Assembly: GCF_001418105.1 (NCBI RefSeq)
Contig: NZ_LIQI01000024.1
Location: 124,001-188,000 of the forward strand
DNA length: 64,000 nt
Direction: 5' to 3'
Source: Lacinutrix himadriensis
Lineage (GTDB): Bacteria; Bacteroidota; Bacteroidia; Flavobacteriales; Flavobacteriaceae
Shown here: positions 1 to 8,482 of the stretch, in pieces
Position numbering within the stretch: position 1 is the first letter of the stretch
How the letters are laid out: each line of letters starts with the position of its first letter
Translations under genes and position numbers: made by a program
The notes under the pieces: model-generated
Databases searched by the model: none
Told to the model about the DNA's origin: nothing
Seen by the model: only the letters and a program-made list of their open reading frames with translations

Positions 1-753
1 TTTCCCTTGCCATTCTTTGGAAGGTAGTATTGGCGTATGTGGTGAGCCTAAAGGCACATATAAGAAAAATGGTTTTCCATCTTTGTTTTTTGCTTGTTGA
101 TTAATGTATTCTACAGATTTAGTTGTCAATCGCGGTAGCATGTTAATTTCGTCATCATAAAGAATTACTTTATCATTTTCAATTACTGCTTTCATATCTC
201 GAGCATGATGAAATCCGTGATAATAATCAAATCCACGATTTACAGGTCCATCTGGAATAATAGCGCCAACAGGAGGTAACTGTTTTTTTGCAATTTTTTC
301 GATTGGTTTTTTAGTATCTGGGTCGAGATACTGAAAATTAAGATGCCACTTACCAATAATAGCAGTATGATATCCTTGATCTTTAAGGAAGTTTGCAATT
401 GTTGGTCGGTCTTCTTTAATGAGGTTAGGAGCAAAACCTTGAACAACACCACTTTGAAGTTTTGTTCTCCAACTATAACGTCCGGTCATAATTCCATAAC
501 GAGTAGGTGTACAAACCGCTGATCCAGAATGCGCATCTGTAAACACCATCCCTTCTTTGGTTAATTGATCGGTAAAAGGTGTTTTTATTTTACTGGTTTC
601 TGGTGCTAAACTTTGAATCTCTCCGTAGCCTAAATCATCACATACTATAAAAACAATATTGGGTTTTTTAGTGTTTTCTTGCGCGTTAGTAGTCCAAGAG
701 AAAAAGCTTAATAGGATTAGGATTAAGGGGATTGTATTGACTTTTAGTTTCAT
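1..753 (-). CDS. Type-I sulfatase, C-terminal part outside window
   Basis: Exported sulfatase of the alkaline-phosphatase superfamily, expected to hydrolyse sulfate esters on a glycan. The ATG (complement of 751-753) is followed by a Sec signal peptide ending near residue 24 (TTNAQ), then PNIVFIVCDDLGYG, which supplies the first metal-binding Asp pair. The active-site motif CTPTRYGIMTGRY places the Cys to be converted to formylglycine at residue 81. IIGKWH and the later PFFLYVPLGSPHTP segment are also conserved. About 251 residues are present; the usual 450-550 implies that roughly half is missing beyond the left edge. It is the last visible gene of the leftward operon, 61 bp after the esterase gene. 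It belongs to the same CTP(T/S)RY paralogue group as the sulfatases at 1982, 4987, 8483 and 25931. The exact sulfate position cleaved cannot be read from sequence. Confidence 0.93.
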   Translation of the reverse strand, partial: MKLKVNTIPLILILLSFFSWTTNAQENTKKPNIVFIVCDDLGYGEIQSLAPETSKIKTPFTDQLTKEGMVFTDAHSGSAVCTPTRYGIMTGRYSWRTKLQSGVVQGFAPNLIKEDRPTIANFLKDQGYHTAIIGKWHLNFQYLDPDTKKPIEKIAKKQLPPVGAIIPDGPVNRGFDYYHGFHHARDMKAVIENDKVILYDDEINMLPRLTTKSVEYINQQAKNKDGKPFFLYVPLGSPHTPILPSKEWQGK

Positions 754-814
754 TATATTTTATTAATTTGTTAGTACTCTTTTTTTATTGCATTGTTTTT
801 ATATAGTAATCGAT

Positions 815-1948
815 TTATTCTAAATGAGAAGCAAAGTAATTTATTGTTGTTACTATTATTGATTCTCGTGTTGGATTAATAGCTGCACCTACTTTTCGCC
901 AATTGTGTCCTGCGTTTTTTACAATTAATGTGGTTACTGGAGCACCAATAGCATTTGCTTTTTCTGCCATGTAATAGGCATGCTTTACAGGTATTGTTGT
1001 GTCTTTATCACCTTGTATCATTAATAAGGGCGCACTGTTTTTTTCTAAATAATTAATAGGACTCATTTCCTTATACAGCAATAATTTATCTTTAGGTTTG
1101 GTATTTGATTTTGTTATTCTTGCACCAAATCTATCTTTAGAAACAGGGCTGTCATCATGATTAAATAGACTTATGTTTTCAAAATCGCAAGGACCATACC
1201 AAGATACTCCAGCAACCATTTTATAATTATAGGAAGCCAAATCTGGATCTCCCTTTAAAGTTTCAGGAGCACTTAATAATAACATTTGGGAAATTTGACC
1301 ACCAGCAGAATCTCCAAAAGAGAAAAAACGATTGGTATCTATTCCTAGTGTTTCGTTATGTTTAGACAAATAACGCATGGCATCTTTACTATCTATCACG
1401 CAATCTCTCATGCTGGTTTCGCCTTCTTTTTTCCAAAGTCTATAACTAACAGATACCACACAAAACCCTTTTTCTAAAAGTGTAGTATGTACGGTTTTAA
1501 AAGAAGCATTTGCAGCTCCATGTCTGCTACCTGCAGCCCAACCACCACCATGCGTGTAAATAACTACAGGTAGTTTTTCTCCTGCAATTCTGTTTTTCGG
1601 ATAATAGATATCGAGATATAAATTTTCTTCTTTAGTTTCTTTATATAATACATTCAATTTTCTTTCTCCGCCTTGATCTAAATAAGGAATTTTAGTTGCT
1701 GAGAATTCTTCTTCACTCACAGCATTGTCTTTGTTAAGATCTAGTTGTTTTAAATGTTTCCAACTTCTGCTATTTTCTTTTTCAAGAAATTTCCCGTCTT
1801 TATTTTTATCTAATTTTTGCCAAGATTTTTGAAGGTATAGGTCACGATATGCTCCGTTGGATTGATCTTCGGTTTGTGCAAATCCATTTAAAAAAGGAAA
1901 TGTAATACATAGTATTACTAATAAGGTGTTTAATTTTGATGCTGTCAT
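815..1948 (-). CDS. EF-hand / alpha-beta hydrolase fusion, putative carbohydrate esterase
   Basis: Predicted exported esterase, probably removing acetyl or other acyl groups from the polysaccharide (inferred from the sulfatase/fucosidase context). A signal peptide spans residues 1-25 (ending NGFAQ). Two canonical 12-residue EF-hand loops follow, at 47-58 (DKNKDGKFLEKE) and 70-81 (DLNKDNAVSEEE), so calcium binding is likely. The hydrolase domain covers about 95-377. HGGG at 133-136 is the oxyanion-hole motif of the BD-FAE/hormone-sensitive-lipase type, the nucleophile Ser214 sits in GDSAGG, the acid is in GDKDTTIPV and the His in GHNW, so the triad is complete. It lies in the leftward operon between two sulfatase genes (33 bp and 61 bp gaps). 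It could instead be a general carboxylesterase; the substrate is unproven. Confidence 0.9.
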   Translation of the reverse strand: MTASKLNTLLVILCITFPFLNGFAQTEDQSNGAYRDLYLQKSWQKLDKNKDGKFLEKENSRSWKHLKQLDLNKDNAVSEEEFSATKIPYLDQGGERKLNVLYKETKEENLYLDIYYPKNRIAGEKLPVVIYTHGGGWAAGSRHGAANASFKTVHTTLLEKGFCVVSVSYRLWKKEGETSMRDCVIDSKDAMRYLSKHNETLGIDTNRFFSFGDSAGGQISQMLLLSAPETLKGDPDLASYNYKMVAGVSWYGPCDFENISLFNHDDSPVSKDRFGARITKSNTKPKDKLLLYKEMSPINYLEKNSAPLLMIQGDKDTTIPVKHAYYMAEKANAIGAPVTTLIVKNAGHNWRKVGAAINPTRESIIVTTINYFASHLE

Positions 1949-1981
1949 AATTCGGTTAAGAGTTATCCCTTTTTATTTTAA

Positions 1982-3478
1982 TTATTTATTACTATATCCT
2001 TGACTTTTATAAGTCTCTAAAAGGTTGTTTAATTCTTCAACAACTTCTGGATGTTCGTTATACAAATTGTTCTTTTCCGTAGGATCATTAATCATATCAT
2101 ATAAAGTTCCTGGAGCTTCGTTAGGTTTTGGTTCTCTGTTTTTTGGCTTTGTAAAACCACCGGAACCTAATTCTGGAGTGAATTTCCACTTGCCTTTTCT
2201 AATGGAAAACATGCCGTAAAGTGAATGATGCACAACCGCTTCTCGAATTGGTGTTTTTACATTAGAAGTGTAAGCAGGCCAAAGATTAAAACTATCTTCA
2301 GCGCCTTCTTCTACGTTAGGTTGATTTAATATTCCTGATAAAGTGGCAAACAAATCAGTGGTAGACATCAATTGATTGGATTCTAGTCCTGCAGGAATTA
2401 CACCCGGCCATTGTGCGATGTATGGTACTCTATGACCGCCATCATAAATATCTGCTTTTCGGCCTTTGTATATGTAATTGGCACGATGTGGATATAACTC
2501 TTGATCTCTTTCTGTCCAATTTGCTCCATTATCTGAAGTAACTATAATGAGCGTGTTTTCTAATTGCCCTGATTTTTTTAATGCTTCCACAACTGCACCT
2601 ACCGCATCATCTACCATAGTTACATAATCTCCATAAAGCCCTGCTTCAGATTTACCTATCGCTTCACCTACTGGTAACCAAGGTTTATGCGGAGCAGTTA
2701 ATGGGAAATACAAAAAGAAAGGAGAATCTACTTCTTTTTGATCTTGGATAAAGGAAACCGATCTTTTCGTGAAATTATCTAATACCTGTTCGAATACAAA
2801 ATTGGGTGCTTTTTCTCCTGGTCTCCACATCACACCGCGACCTGCGTTTTTTCCTTTGGTGAATTCTGTTGGTAGTTCTACCGTTTTTCCGTTTTCTATA
2901 TATACATAAGGAGGAATATCTAAAGATGCAGGCATGATGTATGAATAATCAAAACCTAAATCGCTTGGGTCTTTTATTGGTTTGCTAAAATCTACATTAC
3001 TAACACCGTCTTTTGATTTTACAACTTTGTCTCCATCTTTTGGTTGCATCCCTAAACCAATGTGCCATTTTCCTATGCAGGCTGTTGTATATCCATTACT
3101 TTTAAGATACGAAGCAACCGTTGGTCTGCTTTCTTCTATTAAAGCTGGTTTGTAACCATGTAGCACGCCTTTTTTTAATGGACTTCTCCAAGCATAGCGT
3201 CCTGTAATGATACCATATCTAGTAGGTGTACATACGGAAGAATTGGAATGTGCATCTGTAAAATGAACGCCTTCTTTTAGTATTTTATCCATGTATGGCG
3301 TTTGAATCCCAGATGCTGAGTTTAAGGAAGAAAGGTCACCGTATCCCATGTCATCTGCCAAGATGTATACAATATTAGGCCCTGTGTTTTTAATAACAGA
3401 ATCTTGTTTTTGGATAGTCGCATTAGACTTACAAGATGTTATTACAAGGAATAGGAAAAGAAATCTTAATGCGTTCAT
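1982..3478 (-). CDS. Type-I sulfatase, lipoprotein
   Basis: Sulfatase of 498 residues with a lipoprotein signal (lipobox ITSC, Cys16), so it is probably anchored to a membrane facing the periplasm or the surface. NIVYILADDMGYGDL contains the metal-binding Asp pair. The modification motif SSVCTPTRYGIITGRY puts the catalytic Cys at residue 83, followed by CIGKWHIG. PHKPW and TSDNGAN are further conserved active-site segments. The internal GFDYSYIMPASLDIPPYVYIEN segment (about residue 180) is shared with the 4987 sulfatase, indicating duplication and divergence within the locus. Spacing to its neighbours is 33 bp and 67 bp in the leftward operon. The motif is a good substrate for FGE-type maturation. 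Substrate position is unknown. Confidence 0.94.
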   Translation of the reverse strand: MNALRFLFLFLVITSCKSNATIQKQDSVIKNTGPNIVYILADDMGYGDLSSLNSASGIQTPYMDKILKEGVHFTDAHSNSSVCTPTRYGIITGRYAWRSPLKKGVLHGYKPALIEESRPTVASYLKSNGYTTACIGKWHIGLGMQPKDGDKVVKSKDGVSNVDFSKPIKDPSDLGFDYSYIMPASLDIPPYVYIENGKTVELPTEFTKGKNAGRGVMWRPGEKAPNFVFEQVLDNFTKRSVSFIQDQKEVDSPFFLYFPLTAPHKPWLPVGEAIGKSEAGLYGDYVTMVDDAVGAVVEALKKSGQLENTLIIVTSDNGANWTERDQELYPHRANYIYKGRKADIYDGGHRVPYIAQWPGVIPAGLESNQLMSTTDLFATLSGILNQPNVEEGAEDSFNLWPAYTSNVKTPIREAVVHHSLYGMFSIRKGKWKFTPELGSGGFTKPKNREPKPNEAPGTLYDMINDPTEKNNLYNEHPEVVEELNNLLETYKSQGYSNK

Positions 3479-3545
3479 TGGTGTTTTTTATTTATAGCTG
3501 AAACGAAAGTTTGCTTCCTTTGTTTTTAGCTTATAATCTGTTTTA

Positions 3546-4979
3546 TTAATGTTTCTTTTTTTTAGAAACGGTATAATCTGCAGCTTCTAAAGAGGTCATT
3601 GGATCTTTGTTTTTATCCATTTCCGCTTCCAATAGCTTTGTCATTTCATCTACTTTCTCATTATACTCAAGGTTGCCTGCTAAATTTTTCATTTCAAATG
3701 CATCCTCTACAAGGTTGAAAAGTTTCTTCTTTTTGATTTGCGGATATACAATTAATTTCCAATTATCTTTAATAAGCATTCGCTGGGTTCCCATATAGGC
3801 ACTATAAATATTTTCATAGTGGTTGTTCTTCTCATTTTGTAATAATGGAAGTACACTTTTAAAGGATACATAATCTGGTTTGGTAGCTGTTGCTAAATCC
3901 AGCGAAGTAGCCATAGCATCTTGAAGATAAATTGGAGTATCTATTTTAGAATCCGCTTTTATATTTGGTCCCGAAATAATAAAAGGAGCACGAACAGAAT
4001 GCTCATACATATTTTGTTTCCCTACCAAGCCATGATGTCCAACCGCTAAACCGTGATCGGATGTAAAAATAATATAAGTATTATCTGCTTTTCCAGATTT
4101 TTCAAGCGCATCTAAAATACGACCAATCTGCGCATCCATGTGCGTGATACTCGCATAATATTCTTGTCGGTGTACTTTTATAGCATACGGTGTTCTTGGG
4201 AATGGTGCCAATCTTTCGTCTCTAATTTTTGGCACGCCATTTTTACCCATATCCGGATATAAATCCTGATAATTTTCTGGAAGTTGGATGTTGTCTAAAG
4301 GGTATTTATCCATATATTCTTTTGGTGCTTGTCTTGGGTCATGTGGCGCATTAAATGCCAAATACATAAAAAATGGTTTATCTTCTGTAGCAGCATTTTC
4401 TATAAATCCTACACCATCATCAGCTAGTACTTCACTCCAATGTTTTCCACCTTGCCAAAATCCACCATTTTCTGTATCCCATGGTAACCAAGCGGTTTCT
4501 AAATTTTCTCCTTCCACCGGTCTATTGTAAGCTTTTGGAATACTTTTAGGCATACCTGCTCTAACATTTTTAGTTACGTCAAACGCTTGAATTACAGGAG
4601 TTGGCACATGCCATTTTCCACTCATATACGTAGTGTAACCTGCATCGTGCATCATTTCTGGCCAAGCTTGCTGTTTTTTTTCGCTAACTTTTTTGACTGC
4701 TTTTTTTGCATTCCATAAGCTAGTACCTGTTATTATCATAGACCTGCTTGCTACGCATACTGCACCACCCCAAGCTCCTTGATTATACGCATGTGTAAAA
4801 GTGGTACCGCTTTTGGTTAACCTATCTAAATTGGGCGTTTCTACAATGGTTTGTCCGTTTGCACCTATAGTTTCAAAAGATTGATCGTCTGAAAATATAA
4901 ATAGAATATTCGGCTTTTCTGTTTGCCCATACATGTTTAGGGCAAAGAGTAATACAATAAGTTTAAGGCTGTTTTTCAT
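3546..4979 (-). CDS. Type-I sulfatase with atypical CVASR motif
   Basis: Sulfatase of 477 residues from the chosen start. An in-frame ATG eight codons upstream (5003) would overlap the preceding gene and spoil the signal peptide, so MKNSLKLIVLL at 4979 is preferred, leaving a 7-bp gap. The signal peptide ends at MYGQ. NILFIFSDDQSFETIG contains the metal ligands. The modification site reads GGAVCVASRSMIITG (Cys75), with Ala where most sulfatases have Pro. SGKWHVP, APHDPR and FTSDHGLAVGHHGL follow, typical of the iduronate/choline-sulfatase-like branch and unlike the neighbouring CTP(T/S)RY group. The C-terminus is Lys-rich (SKKKKH). The fold is certain; whether the altered motif is matured normally is the open question. 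Confidence 0.92.
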   Translation of the reverse strand: MKNSLKLIVLLFALNMYGQTEKPNILFIFSDDQSFETIGANGQTIVETPNLDRLTKSGTTFTHAYNQGAWGGAVCVASRSMIITGTSLWNAKKAVKKVSEKKQQAWPEMMHDAGYTTYMSGKWHVPTPVIQAFDVTKNVRAGMPKSIPKAYNRPVEGENLETAWLPWDTENGGFWQGGKHWSEVLADDGVGFIENAATEDKPFFMYLAFNAPHDPRQAPKEYMDKYPLDNIQLPENYQDLYPDMGKNGVPKIRDERLAPFPRTPYAIKVHRQEYYASITHMDAQIGRILDALEKSGKADNTYIIFTSDHGLAVGHHGLVGKQNMYEHSVRAPFIISGPNIKADSKIDTPIYLQDAMATSLDLATATKPDYVSFKSVLPLLQNEKNNHYENIYSAYMGTQRMLIKDNWKLIVYPQIKKKKLFNLVEDAFEMKNLAGNLEYNEKVDEMTKLLEAEMDKNKDPMTSLEAADYTVSKKKKH

Positions 4980-4986
4980 TTTGAGA

Positions 4987-6597
4987 TTATTCTTTAAATG
5001 CAAATTCTGCTTGTGGCCACTCTCCCATTATAGCATCGTTTTCTTGCGTTTTCCCTGGTGTACTTCTACCATCCCTTATTTGTTGGCTTAAGATGTCTTT
5101 TAGTTCTTTAACCTTTTCAGGGAATTGATCTGCAACATTATTTCGTTCTTTCACGTCCTTTTTTAAATTGTATAAAATCTCTTCCGCAGTAACATCTTTA
5201 TGTTTTTTTGTTGCTCCAGATGCCATAATACCAGAATTAGGAGATACAATTAATTTCCAATCTCCTTTTCTAATAGCAAAAACACCATATTTATCATGAT
5301 GAATAGTTACTTCTCTTAAATAATCTCCTTCATTAGTTAATAAAGGCATCATGCTAAAACTGTCTTCAGCTTCATTATCCTTAAAATCATAATTAATGAT
5401 TTCTGCGCAAGTTGCCATAAAATCTGTTGTACAAATGGTTGCTTTTGAAATGGAATTTGGTTTAATTGTTCCTGGCCATTTTACAAGAAAAGGTACTCTA
5501 TGACCACCTTCTAAATAGCTTCCTTTATAACCGCTGTAAATATAACTTGGACTGTGTTTTTCTTTTTTTAATGTTTTTAAATCGTTTGTAGTAGCGAATC
5601 CATTATCACTTGTAAAAACGACTATGGTATTGTCGTCGATACCCTGTTCTTTTAATGTTTCAAAAATCGTTCCCATTAAATCATCAATCATGATTACAAA
5701 ATCTGCATAAGGACTGCCAATTTCGCTTTGCCCTTTCCATGGTGCAATTGGTAAAACAGGATTATGCGGAGAAGGTAAGGGGATGTACATAAAAAAAGGT
5801 TTCTCTTTATTGGCATTCTCTTTAATAAATGAAATCGATTTATTTACAACGTTTGGTAATACTTCCTCGTGTTTAAAATCTGCAGCAATGTCACCTCTTA
5901 TCCAAGTTGCATAAGGGGATTGTTTTTTAGTTTGTGCGGAAATACCTGTTGGTACCATGGTTGCTTTATTATTTTCGATATATACAAAAGGTGGCATGTT
6001 TAAGGATGCAGAAATCATATAGGAATAATCAAAACCCATATCATTAGGTCCGAATTTTAAAGGTTGGCTATAATCGATATCCTTGAAATTCAACCGATCG
6101 GATTTGTTTGAAAAATGATCAAACTCCGGACTATTATTTTTCATCGACCAGTTTAAACCTAAATGCCATTTTCCAATACTTGCTGTTGTATAGCCATTAT
6201 CTTTTAGCATTTGCGCAACCGTTAATCTATCTTTCTGAATTAAACTAGGTGAGTTTCCCCAAGTCACAAATTCTTTTAAAGGCGTACGCCAATTGTATCT
6301 TCCTGTTAAGATACCGTAACGAGTTGGTGTACAAACGGCAGATGAGGTATGCGCATCTGTAAACACCATTCCTTCTTTTCCCATTTGATCTAAATGCGGT
6401 GTCTGGATTTTACTGTTTTCATTATAAATACTTAAATCACCAATTCCCAAATCATCTGCCAAAATGTAAATAATGTTTGGCTTTTTATTTTTTGGTTTTT
6501 CTATAGTTTCCGTATTAACAAAACTAGAAAGCATAAATAGTAATCCTAATAACGGAAGGCTTACAGAAAGAATTCGAGTGGTTTTATTTTTCATCAT
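4987..6597 (-). CDS. Type-I sulfatase
   Basis: Exported sulfatase of 536 residues. The N-terminus has a basic start, a Leu-rich hydrophobic stretch at about residues 9-26 and no clear lipobox, so a cleaved or uncleaved signal is likely. NIIYILADDLGIGDL holds the metal-binding Asp residues. SSAVCTPTRYGILTGRY has the formylglycine Cys at residue 89, followed by SIGKWHLG, PSPHNPV and FTSDNGFAT. It resembles the 1982 sulfatase over its whole length, including the GFDYSYMISASLNMPPFVYIEN segment, and is part of the same expanded subgroup. It lies 4 bp from the GH29 fucosidase stop-to-start boundary and 7 bp from the next sulfatase, so co-transcription is very likely. The specific sulfate cleaved is not predictable here. 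Confidence 0.94.
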   Translation of the reverse strand: MMKNKTTRILSVSLPLLGLLFMLSSFVNTETIEKPKNKKPNIIYILADDLGIGDLSIYNENSKIQTPHLDQMGKEGMVFTDAHTSSAVCTPTRYGILTGRYNWRTPLKEFVTWGNSPSLIQKDRLTVAQMLKDNGYTTASIGKWHLGLNWSMKNNSPEFDHFSNKSDRLNFKDIDYSQPLKFGPNDMGFDYSYMISASLNMPPFVYIENNKATMVPTGISAQTKKQSPYATWIRGDIAADFKHEEVLPNVVNKSISFIKENANKEKPFFMYIPLPSPHNPVLPIAPWKGQSEIGSPYADFVIMIDDLMGTIFETLKEQGIDDNTIVVFTSDNGFATTNDLKTLKKEKHSPSYIYSGYKGSYLEGGHRVPFLVKWPGTIKPNSISKATICTTDFMATCAEIINYDFKDNEAEDSFSMMPLLTNEGDYLREVTIHHDKYGVFAIRKGDWKLIVSPNSGIMASGATKKHKDVTAEEILYNLKKDVKERNNVADQFPEKVKELKDILSQQIRDGRSTPGKTQENDAIMGEWPQAEFAFKE

Positions 6598-6601
6598 CGT
6601 T

Positions 6602-8461
6602 TTATTTGTTTTTTAAAGTCACTTCAATAACGTAACCAAGTGCATCTTTAGGCACTCCAGCAATTGAGGTTTGTAATCCGTTTTTATTTTGATCCCATTC
6701 CAGGATTTTATCGCTTCCTAATAACTTTACTTGTTCAATTTCTCCTTCTCCTTTTCTTAGGGATTTTATTAGAATATCTCCGTCTGTATTGGTAAGTGAA
6801 ATAGCGTACACTTTATTTTCTTTGGTAGTAAACCAAAAATCTTTAGAAGTAAATTCTCTTCGGAAGCCTTTAGCAGCTCTATGGCCTGTACCATCTAATA
6901 ATGTTTCTTCTTGTCCTTCGTTTGGCGTTTTCCAACGAGTTGTTCCGTAAACAGCATCCGCATTTTGATGCACCCATTTTCCCATTTCACGCAAGTTTTG
7001 AGCACTTGTTTCTGGCACGTTTCCTTTTCCGTCAGGACCAATATTCAATAGATAGTTTCCGCCTTTAGATAAAATATCAACAAAGTAGTATAGTAGTTCT
7101 TTCGGACTTTTCCAGTCTTCATCATAGACTTTATAGCCCCAGGAATTATTAGTAGTACCACAAGTTTCCCAATACTTTTCTAACTTTTCTGAAGCGGAAG
7201 GAATCTTATTATCTCCTGCATCTAAATAATCTCCAAACTCCCAGCCAACTCTTCGGTTTACTAATATATTCGGATTTGCATCGTACACCATTTTGTAAAA
7301 GGTAAACGATTGTTCTTCGGTAGTAAACCCTTCGCCGTCAAACCAAATTAAACGCAACTTTGGCAATAAAGTGATCAGCTCTTTAATTTGCGGATAACTT
7401 TTAGAAGCATAATATTCTGCATGTGTATTCGTACTTGGATCCCATAAATTTTTTCCGGATGCATGGGTATAGATTCCTAAAGAATCATTTACTTTTTTAA
7501 CGTTTGCATAGTTACCATCACCGCCATCATTCCAATCATTTCCATGCGAATAATAAACACCAAAATCTAAGCCTTCGTTTAAACAAGCCTCATATAATTC
7601 TTGGATAACATCGGCTTTGTAAGGTGTTGCATCAACCATGTCGTATTCTGAACTTTCCGAATTAAACAAAGCAAAACCATCGTGGTGTTTTGATGTGATT
7701 ACTACATATTTCATTCCGACATCTTTGGCAAGTTTGGCTATATTTTGCGCAAAAGATTTATCTGGATTGAAGGTTTTTGCCAATTCTGCATATTCTTCTC
7801 TAGGAATTTGAAACGCATGCATTAACCATTCTGCGACTTTAGGTCCTTGAAATGGCGAATGATTAATTTTTGTTCCTTTCCACATGCCTCCAGCTTGGGA
7901 ATATAATCCCCAATGAATAAACATACCAAGTTTGGCTTCTTTAAAACGTTTTAGCGCTTCTTGTTTCTCCTTAGATTGATGCATGGTTAGCCATTCTTGA
8001 TGATACTTACCAGAACCAACTAGGTTTTTATGATGAGGTACTAATCTTATTTGATGAAAGTTTGCTTCCGTTTCAATAGTTAAAACATGTTTTGCTGCCG
8101 TATCCTTAATTTTAATAGGTTTCTTAAATTCGGAAACTATTTTACCATCATAAGTGGTGTAATCCTTCTTCAATACACCTTCTAGTTCCTGATCATCTAT
8201 TTTGATTTTTACTATGGAATCGCTAGTTGGTAAAGCATCCATAACTACTTGTACCGTATATTCAATTGGATGTTTTACCGTAATATTCCATGTGTAGGTG
8301 TTTCCGTTTTTTACGGCATCTGCTTTGTTGCTTAGGCTCCAATTTGTGGTTTGGTCAAAACTCAGATTTTCAGTAACGTTTGTCTTTTCTTTTTGCGCAC
8401 AAGCGAATGTTGTGATAAAGACAATAAGCAGTAAGCTATGGATTCTTATTTGGTTTTTCAT
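6602..8461 (-). CDS. GH29 alpha-L-fucosidase, lipoprotein, with N-terminal accessory domain
   Basis: Predicted exo-alpha-L-fucosidase of 619 residues. The lipoprotein signal has Cys21 (TTFAC). Residues about 30-150 form an extra beta-rich domain with no motif I recognise. The GH29 barrel starts near 160 and shows LGMFIHWGLYS, AKTFNP, VITSKHHDGFALF, FGVYYSHGNDW and LIWFDGEG. Asp375 in WFDG aligns with the GH29 catalytic nucleophile. A C-terminal beta-sandwich, usual in the family, follows from about 510. GH29 enzymes are retaining and release L-fucose from non-reducing ends. The gene sits inside the sulfatase operon (21 bp and 4 bp gaps), fitting alternating desulfation and defucosylation. The family is secure; linkage specificity is not. 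Confidence 0.94.
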   Translation of the reverse strand: MKNQIRIHSLLLIVFITTFACAQKEKTNVTENLSFDQTTNWSLSNKADAVKNGNTYTWNITVKHPIEYTVQVVMDALPTSDSIVKIKIDDQELEGVLKKDYTTYDGKIVSEFKKPIKIKDTAAKHVLTIETEANFHQIRLVPHHKNLVGSGKYHQEWLTMHQSKEKQEALKRFKEAKLGMFIHWGLYSQAGGMWKGTKINHSPFQGPKVAEWLMHAFQIPREEYAELAKTFNPDKSFAQNIAKLAKDVGMKYVVITSKHHDGFALFNSESSEYDMVDATPYKADVIQELYEACLNEGLDFGVYYSHGNDWNDGGDGNYANVKKVNDSLGIYTHASGKNLWDPSTNTHAEYYASKSYPQIKELITLLPKLRLIWFDGEGFTTEEQSFTFYKMVYDANPNILVNRRVGWEFGDYLDAGDNKIPSASEKLEKYWETCGTTNNSWGYKVYDEDWKSPKELLYYFVDILSKGGNYLLNIGPDGKGNVPETSAQNLREMGKWVHQNADAVYGTTRWKTPNEGQEETLLDGTGHRAAKGFRREFTSKDFWFTTKENKVYAISLTNTDGDILIKSLRKGEGEIEQVKLLGSDKILEWDQNKNGLQTSIAGVPKDALGYVIEVTLKNK

Positions 8462-8482
8462 CCTGAAATGTATAGTTGTTTC

